The notes below the pieces were generated by a model. It was not told the origin of the DNA, ran no database searches, and worked only from the letters and a program-made list of their open reading frames with translations. 64,000 bases of DNA from Rhinatrema bivittatum (Eukaryota > Chordata > Amphibia > Gymnophiona > Rhinatrematidae): assembly GCF_901001135.1 (NCBI RefSeq), contig NC_042617.1, positions 34,991,669 through 35,055,668 on the forward strand. The letters are read 5' to 3'. The first letter of the stretch is position 1, and every line of letters begins with the position of its first letter. Positions 57,396-64,000 of the stretch are shown piece after piece. The position numbers and the translations under genes were made by a program.

Positions 57396-58894
57396 AATGT
57401 TTTCAAACAATATGATAAACTAAAGGATCTTGAAGCAAAAAAAAGACACAGAAAATCACCTGTCTTAGTCACATGCTGATTAAGACAGGTGAATTTCCTG
57501 TCCAGTTTTTAAAATTGTATGCCAAGAAGTGTTTAAGAGTTTGAGTTTATATGATGTTTTTTCTAATTCACGCGTCATTTACCGTGAAGCTAGCAAGTTG
57601 CCTAAAAAGATGGTGTATGATGAATATTTTCCATAAGGTTTTTTTTTGTTTTTTTTTAATATAACTGTAGGAATTAAAAAGTGCACAAAAAACTGAATTC
57701 TAACACTTCTTGGCATTAAAAAAAAACCAACCCACTAGACCTATGACTGAGCGTGTGATTAGGATGCATTTGAAGTTCCCGTGTCTCTCTTTCTCTGAGG
57801 TCAGTTTATCGTGTCTTGAAACATTTTAACTTTTGTTGTGTTTATAAATCATTAATGGAATGGATTTTGTCCTTCCTTCAGCTAAATAGGCCTCTTGCTT
57901 GGGGAAATGTTCCTCTCCCGGACTGATCTTCTGTCCCAGGCAGTATTATTGTAGGACAGGTGAGCTCAGCTTGGGCTTGGAATTCACATGTGGCAGTTCA
58001 GAGTCCCCATCATGTCTCGCTGTGATCCATTTTAGAAATTCTGTGATGTGGGGGAGTCAGACACAGCTAACCTTTAGACTCCACAGACCCATTCACTGAG
58101 CATATCAGAGCAGCACGAGCCACCCTAGAGAGGGCCACTTTTGCCCTGACATGTTAGAACTGTGAGCTTTTATTTTGTTTCCTAAGATAATTAAAAAAAA
58201 TGTAAGAAAAGGTAGGAAAGTTTTCCAGCATTGTTAGGCCTTCCTAGAGAACTAAAGAGAGTGGACTTTTTAAGAGAGGTATATTGTTCCTTTAATCGTT
58301 TATTCTGAGATAGAGGTGTCCAAAGTGTTACAGAAATGAATTCTGGCTCTTACAATCCATGAAAATGTGAACCTGAATTCTATTGGGGGGGGGGGGGGTT
58401 CCTCTTTTATAAAGAATGGATGGACCGTTTGGTCTTCTTCTGCTGTCATTTCTATGTTTCTGTGAATTATGACCGAGAGACTAGACAGATCCCCAAAGGC
58501 TGTGCATCGTGAGACAAACTCGAAAAGACTAAAGTGTGCATTTCTGAATGAACTGCTGAGAATGACCAGCAGCCTTTCTGCATGGGCTGGTAAATCACAG
58601 AGGGAAAGTTCTTTATAAAAGAATTAAAAAAAAAACCCCAAAAAAACAAACCCAAAAATAACCCCTCTAGACTAGAGCAACTCTTAACCACAGAATACCA
58701 GAGAAACCAGATTTTCCTAAGAACCGGACACTACCGTAGCGCAGACATGGGAATGAGGGTCACAAGCGAAACAGGTTGGCAAGTGGCGATCTTTCTGGCA
58801 TCCACAAGTTCACAATGTGTCGCCGTTTAACTTGTCCAGATTTTGTTTGGGCTGCTGTGGAGACTCTCTAGAAATTTTGCACTGTGTGTTCCAG
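57396..58894. other. Non-coding intron sequence before NVL exon
   Basis: AT-rich. A small inverted repeat (TCACCTGTCTTA at 57457 and TAAGACAGGTGA at 57482) and a poly-G at about 58385-58398 are the only features noted apart from the short repeat at 58418-58464. Confidence 0.4.
58418..58464 (-). repeat. Short dispersed repeat (copy 2)
   Basis: Reverse-complement match to the repeat at 315-372. It follows a G homopolymer at about 58385-58398. Confidence 0.55.
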
Positions 58895-59014
58895 TACGTG
58901 GGTGAGAGCGAGCGAGCCGTGCGGCAGGTCTTCCAGAGAGCCAGCAACTCTTCCCCCTGCGTGATATTCTTTGATGAAATTGATGCTTTGTGCCCTCGCA
59001 GGTCTGGCCACGAG
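58895..59014 (+). CDS. NVL: NVL exon: D2 pore region and Walker B
   Basis: The exon is 120 bases (40 codons, phase 0 at both ends), preceded by TGTGTTCCAG and followed by GTGAGT. It encodes YVGESERAVRQVFQRA, then the Walker B box IFFDEIDALCPRR, ending SGHE. The catalytic Asp-Glu pair is present. The gene should continue with the rest of D2 (sensor 1, arginine finger, lid), but none of that is seen before the window ends at 64000. Confidence 0.95.
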
Positions 59015-59089
59015 GTGAGTTGCTTCTTTACATCGTGCTTAGCTTGCTGTAATGCCCATGGTTTTCAATAAAATGCGATACTGAGACGA

Positions 59090-59460
59090 AGGACCTAAAT
59101 ATGCGTTCCCAAAAGGAGAGGGGAGATTCATTTAAATACCTCAGTAGGATAAATAAGGCCCAAGAAGCAAACTTTTTCAGAAGAAAAAAAAAAACTCTAG
59201 AACAAGAAGGCGCAGGGTGTAGACTCGGGTGCAACTTCAAAAAATATTTCTTCATGGAAATAGGTGGTGGATGCATGGAATGGTCACCTAGAGCAGCCAC
59301 TAAAGACAGAACAGTAACACAATTCGAGGGAGCCTGGGACGAGCAAGAAGTGATAGGAAAGTTAGAGATCAACTGGGGATCTCTGGCACTGCGCCTGGAA
59401 CGAAATTGGACCTTGGGGGTCCTTCTCTGCCGTCATAGTCCATGTTTCAGATGCATTTGA
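59090..59460 (+). mobile_element. Possible LINE 3' end remnant
   Basis: The frame 59101-59460 has NFKKYFFMEIGGGCMEW and a TTGGACCTTGGGGGTCCTTC end, loosely like the C-terminal and 3' UTR parts of CR1-group LINEs. I cannot place it in a family. Confidence 0.35.
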
Positions 59461-59854
59461 AATGCAGCTGGGTTTACTTAGAACAAAACCGGTTTAGAGA
59501 TCTTCTGTCTTTTGATTTAAATCAGTTTTCAAGTACATATGGAAAAATTCCTGTAGCATCACGGTTGGCTGGGCGGAAATATCTTTTGCCCTTTTTTTAG
59601 TCTTTATTGTAACTTACTCTGTTACTATAGTGCGGACAGCATCACAAATGCAACAATTCAGGCCAATGGCGTCGATGAATTGCCATCGTTGTCTTGGGAT
59701 GTCCCTGAAATCTCAGTACAAACTCCCTGAAAAGGTACACGGGCAGTACCAAATGTTATAAAAGCTTTCAGAAAACATCTTTTGGGGATCTGGGTATATC
59801 CTCCAATATACCCAGTGGCATAAATCTCGGAAGAGACCCGGGAGCTACGAAACC
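59461..59854. other. Non-coding intron sequence
   Basis: Nothing identifiable. Confidence 0.4.
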
Positions 59855-60475
59855 GAGGACAGCAGGTTGTCAGTCTTCACACGTGGGTGACATCATCGGC
59901 CTGGAACTTTGATCTGAAAGATTCTAGAATTTTCAAACATGCCCTACTGAGCATGTGCAGCTGTAGTCATCACCTTGCCCCCTCCCCCCAGTCAGAGTCC
60001 CTCGGTCTCTTTTTATTTTTTTCCGCGGAGCTGTGAAGTCACGGTATTCAGCTTTGCTCTCTCCTCACAGTTTTTAGATTTTTTTTTTCTGGAACTGCAG
60101 CTGGTTTTCTTTTTCTTTCTTTACAGTAGTTTTTATTTTTGGGGTTTTTTTTTCCTCTTCCTTTCAACTTTCTGCCAGCTGCATGGTGGGCCTTAGTCAC
60201 CGTGCAGCCTAGCAAAGTCTAATTCTATGCCTTAATAAATAAATACTGCATCTGCAGTTTAGTTTCTGTGGCCTCTCCTTGCTCTGTTTTTCTGCCTTTG
60301 GAGCTGACCGGACTGACAGAATGCAGTCTGTGGGTGATCCATGTAGGTCACTGAACCTGGGGAGTCGCTTGAGTTCTCATGAAACCCACCGGCCTTCCCT
60401 GGAAGTTGGTTTCTCCATGTATTAGCTATATTATGGACTGAGAGATTCTGCCTAGGGGGCAGGGTGATAACTACA
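59855..60475 (+). mobile_element. DIRS element F (E lineage), internally deleted
   Basis: 59855-60004 matches the left terminal repeat of E (GAGGACAGCAGGTTGTCAGT, GTGGGTGACATCATC, TTCTAGAA, and GTCCCTCGG in place of CCCCTCAG). Short 5' leader sequence follows. At about 60370 the sequence jumps to the end region (CTCATGAAACCCACCGGCC, like CTCATGAAACCTGCCTGCC in E) and then ACTGAGAGATTCTGCC. All coding DNA is missing. Element D begins inside its right end. Confidence 0.68.
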
Positions 60476-61061
60476 GTTCCCTGTATGTACCAGGATCAGT
60501 CCGGACTGCTGGGTTATGCCTCCCTTCCAGCAGATGGAGTCAGAGAAAAAACTGAAAAGGCACCTTCCATATACCTGGTGTGCCACCTGCAATCCCTCAG
60601 TATTTCTCTGACTCCAGCAGATTGAGAGAGCATAACCTGTGGTCCTGATCATCTCTAAATTGGGAGGGTTCCTCTGACAAGTTTGGTTTAAATTTATGGG
60701 GAATCCTCTGTCTAGATCAATTCTTTAAAAAAAAAAAAAAAGGCCATAGGCAGGCAAGGCAGGACATTGCCCTATAGCCTTTTTCCCGGAGTAACCTTTG
60801 GTCCCCTGCTTGGTGAGTTAGCAGGGGGAGGATTCACCGGTGGGCCGGTCACTCTCCCCCTTCTCCAGAGACGCTGCATTCCTCGGAGACACAGTTGTTA
60901 CAGAGAAAATTAATTCCTCTGAAAGTTCAGTAATTGTGTGGTTCAGGGAGGTTGTTCCCCTGTGTTACTATGAAAGTTACAAAAAAAAGAAGAATAATAA
61001 AGAACACATTGAGACAATTTATTTGATAAAGGAAAGGTTTTTTATTTAAATACCGACCTTT

Positions 61062-62789
61062 TTGTCCCGCGCCTGCCTTAATCTCCCGGGCCTCCGGACA
61101 GGGTGGCTGGCCACCCGACAGCATTTTTGCGCCTTTAGGGATGCAGCGGGGAACCGTTTGCATGGCGTGTGGGGAGCCAGGGTGCTGGCTCTCCCCGAAG
61201 ACCTCTGCTCCCAGTGCATCCCCAGGGGCGAGGGGCCTTCGCAGCGGCCGATTTCGGGCAGGGGAGCAGCCCTGCCGCGCCCGAGGGAACACAAAATTGC
61301 ACCGCTTCCTCAGAGGCAGAGGCCAGGCACGCTCCCGAACGGCATGGGGATGGCGGCCATCTTGCCTCCATCTGATCCGCCGGCGGCCATCTTGCCTCAG
61401 GCAGATCGCGATGCCGATTCTATTGGGGAGGGAGAGGAGCTTCTTTCTTTGTCCCCGCCGGCACTCAGCCCTCAGAGACCACACGATTTTCAGCGGGACT
61501 TGGGTCTACCTCCGTTTCCATCAGCGGGGGGGCCCTTAAAGAGACCTCACCCATTTTCTTCCCAGTTTGTCTTACTTTTACATAAAGCTTATGTGGAAGC
61601 TGAAACTGACTGGGAAAATCGGTCTCCTGTCCCAGCTAAGTATTTTAAGGGCACAACAGACCAGGAAAGCCCTGGTTCAGGGGTGCCTTGCATGGTCCAA
61701 GCTGGTGGACCTTCTATTCCGGTCTCGTCTGCGGATCTTATGTCTCAGGACCCCCTCACTCATGATCTGGGTGATGATGTGGGTAGTACAGATCCGGTGG
61801 AGGGGGACGATCCACAGATACTCCACTTGTTCCACAAGGAGGAGCTGGACCCATTAATTTTGCATGTACTTCAGGAACTTGAAATCCCAGTCCCACAGGC
61901 AATTCCGGATACTTCGCCAGGAGACTCTGTGTTATCGGGACTCCGTGCTCCATCGCAAACATTTCCTTTCCATCCAAAACTTTTTCAGATCGTATCCCGG
62001 GAATGGGATACTCCGGAAGCTACCCTGCATGTCAGCAGAGCTATGGAAAAGCTTTATCTGCTTCCTAATGAGTCCTTGGAGCTCCTTAAAATCCCCAAGG
62101 TGGATTCGGCAGTCATGGTCATTGCCAAGCATACTACCATTCCCTTCACAGGAGGCACGGCGCTCAAGGACCTTCAGGATCGGAAGCTGGAAGTCTTGCT
62201 CAAGCGGATTTTTTAAGTTTCGGCTTTAAGAGTGAGGGCCGCGGTTTGCAGCAGCATGATGCAGAGGGCCACCCTCCGCTGGGTCCAACAAATGCTCACG
62301 GCACAGGATCTTCCTCCGGAAGAAGCTGAACAGGCGAACTGCATGGAATCTGCGGTAGCATATACCACGGATGCTTTGTACGATCTCCTCCGCACCTCGG
62401 CTCGCACTATGGCTTCTGCAGTTTCTGCAAGGCGGTTCCTATGGCTAAGTAACTGGGCGGCAGACGCCTCCTCTAAGTCGCAATTGGGTTCCTTTCCTTT
62501 TCGGGGCAAGCTCTTATTCAGAGACGAATTAGAACAGCTGGTTCGCTCTTTGGGGGAGAACAAGGTTTACAAGCTACCGGAGGACAAGCCCAGATCGTTT
62601 CGTTCTCCCGGCACGTTTCACGGCCGTTTCCGTGGACAGCACCACTTCCGCTCCGGGAGAGGCTCTTCCTCATATGCTCCACGACAACCGCCCACAAGAT
62701 CTCAAGCATGGCTGCATTTCTTTCGTGGCAGGCGGCCTCTGCGATCTGGCACCTCTCATACCTTCGCCAACAATAAGGCGTCCCAATGA
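61062..62789 (+). pseudogene. DIRS D gag, one in-frame stop
   Basis: Two blocks in the same frame, 61062-62216 and 62217-62789, are separated only by TAA at 62214-62216 after KRIF. Motifs in order: CIPRGEGPSQ-type N-terminal region, FVLLLHKAYVEAE, EGDDPQILHLFHKEELDPLI, HTTIPFTGGTALKDLQDRKL, then RFLWLSNWAADASSKSQLGS and LEQLVRSLGENKVYKLPEDK, ending in an Arg/Gly/Ser-rich tail. DIRS gag binds and packages the element RNA. The inverted fragment at 9430-10330 is the same gene. The true start codon is uncertain; an earlier in-frame start is not excluded. Confidence 0.8.
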
Positions 62790-64000
62790 AGGGACGCTGG
62801 CCCATCCCTCAGTTCCGGAGGTCAGGGGCGACTCTTCCACTTTCGGGAGGAATGGGCCAAGATCACCTCAGACCAGTGGGTTCTCGACATTATAAATCAC
62901 GGCTATGCTTTGGATTTTGCACGACCCCGTCGCTACCTGTTTCTAATTTCTCCCAGTGGGTCGCCGATGAAACAGCAAGTGGTTTCACAAACACTGACTC
63001 AGTTGCAGGCCCTGGGAGCCATTGTTCCGGTTCCCGCAGCCGAGCGGCGGACCGGTCGCTACTCCATCTACTTCATCATTCCCAAGAAGGGAGGGCACAT
63101 TCTGCCCGATATTGGATTTGAAGCAGGTCAACAGGGCGTTGTGTATCCCGCGCTTCCGAATGGAGACATTGAGATCCGTCATTGTGGCTGTCCACAAAGG
63201 TGAATTTCTGGCTTCTTTGGATCTAACAGAGGCTTATCTCCACGTAGGGATCCAGGAATTTCATCAGAGGTTTCTGCGGTCCATGATCATGGGGAACCAT
63301 TACCAGTTTTGTGCCCTACCCTTCGGGTTGGCGACGGCTCCGAGGGTCTTCACCAAGGTAATGGTGGTGGTAGCAGCGAGCCTTCGGAAGGAAGGCATAT
63401 TGGTACACCCCTACTTGGACGACTGGCTCATTCGGGCGAGGTCGAGGATACTCTGCGAGGATGCAGTACAGTCAGTTTTGAACAGTCTGAGTTCCCTCGG
63501 CTGGGTTGTCAACTATTCCAAGAGCCAGCTAGTTCCATACCAGGTGTTGGAATTTCTGGGAGCACGTTTCGACACCAGTTTGGGCAAGGTTTTCCTACCA
63601 CAGGTGAGGATGGAGCGACTAATGTCTCAGGTTCGTCGCCTGTTAGCTCTTCCCTTACCCGTGGTGTGGGATTATTTGCAGGTTCTTGGTTTTATGGCAT
63701 CTACACTGGAGTTGGTCCCTTGGGCCTTTGCTCATATGCGACCTTTGCAGAGGGTGCTACTTTCTCGTTTGGATCCCAAATCGGCGGAGTTCCAGCTGCC
63801 ATTACTGCTCCTCGAGCCGGCCAGGTCCAGTCTGAATTGGTGGTTGATACCTGATCACTTGCTTCAAGGCGTGGATCTGGAGCCCCCTCAATGGATCATC
63901 GTGACGACGGATGCCAGCCTGACGGGTTGGGGGGCAGTCTGTCAGTCGCGGTCCGCGCAGGGTCTTTGGATGCTGCCACAGACCAAGTGGTTCATCAATC
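62790..64000 (+). pseudogene. DIRS D reverse transcriptase and RNase H start, one +1 frameshift, open to window edge
   Basis: One frame is open from about 62820 to 63089: EEWAKITSDQWVLDII, GYALDFARPRRYLFLIS, GRYSIYFIIPKK. An extra G in the run at 63089-63091 shifts the frame. From there it is open without a stop to 64000: CALPFGLATAPRVFTKVM, the catalytic box HPYLDDWLIRAR, VLEFLGARFDTSLGKVFLP, STLELVPWAFAHMRPLQ, then RNase H VTTDASLTGWGAVCQ. The longest ATG-initiated frame in another phase (63309-63854) is a shadow of this gene. Confidence 0.85.

Larger units (their letters stand above)
6490..59014 (+). other. NVL: NVL gene, partial (six exons and introns)
   Basis: This is the span from the first to the last recognisable NVL exon. 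NVL is a nucleolar type II AAA ATPase with two ATPase rings, the vertebrate counterpart of yeast Rix7. It is known for remodelling pre-60S ribosomal particles, and it also associates with the MTR4/exosome machinery and telomerase. All six exons are on the + strand in the expected order. Their phases agree: the first ends with two bases of a codon that the second completes, and the later junctions fall between codons. Introns are about 20.6, 13.3, 1.7, 1.0 and 15.1 kb and hold nearly all the transposons described here. The exons for the N-terminus, the D1 Walker A/B motifs and the end of D2 are not in the window. Confidence 0.93.
60476..64000 (+). mobile_element. DIRS retrotransposon D, nearly intact, continues past window
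   Basis: The left terminal repeat (GTTCCCTGTATGTACCAGG to about 60600), leader, gag and RT/RNase H are visible; the recombinase and right end lie beyond 64000. It belongs to the A, B, C lineage. In 3.5 kb only two coding defects were found: one in-frame stop in gag and one extra G in the RT. It is therefore the youngest-looking DIRS copy in the window. Confidence 0.88.

Noticed and set aside
63309..63854. 181-codon frame at the right end
   Set aside because: It overlaps the real DIRS D RT frame, which carries YLDD and conserved motifs; this one is a shadow.
1..64000. A new defence or biosynthetic system
   Set aside because: All multi-domain coding sequence found belongs to NVL or to known retrotransposon types. 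No operon-like clustering is present.

Overview
The window looks like one intron-rich stretch of a large vertebrate genome. The only host gene I can support is part of NVL (nuclear VCP-like, a nucleolar AAA ATPase), on the + strand. Six exons are visible, at 6490-6634, 27200-27464, 40763-40981, 42714-42819, 43778-43840 and 58895-59014. All have AG/GT borders and mutually compatible phases. They run from the second half of the first AAA domain (D1), through the linker, to the Walker B region of the second AAA domain (D2). The 5' exons and the 3' end lie outside the window. The exon carrying the D2 Walker A motif has one extra base, which breaks its frame.

Most of the rest is transposable elements, many of them nested. 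I see at least six copies or fragments of DIRS-type tyrosine-recombinase retrotransposons from three or more lineages: 9430-10912, 19540-25400 as a host copy with a second element at 19990-24514 inside it, 48830-52172, 52671-57058, 59855-60475, and 60476 to the window edge. There are also CR1-type LINEs (1857-3793, 30590-32310, 33012-33929, and 3' pieces at 41347, 45565, 46492 and 57110) and L2-type LINEs (7666-8260, 16260-18735, 46421-48083). One Tx1/L1-like LINE end is at 6811-7653. A full-length but dead chromodomain Ty3/Gypsy element with both LTRs and a GTTGG target duplication is at 33930-39735. Smaller elements are a hAT-like MITE with an 8-bp target duplication, other fold-back elements, a tRNA-type SINE, two retrovirus-like LTR copies, and a long purine-rich minisatellite.

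Abundant DIRS, CR1 and L2 elements, a chromoviral Gypsy and introns above 13 kb point to a non-mammalian vertebrate with a large genome. An amphibian, plausibly a caecilian, fits best, but this is inference and the sequence does not prove it. Nothing here looks like a bacterial operon, a CRISPR array or a defence system. The points most worth checking are the NVL frameshift, the nearly intact DIRS copy at the right edge, the DIRS-in-DIRS nest, and a tandem expansion inside a DIRS reverse transcriptase.
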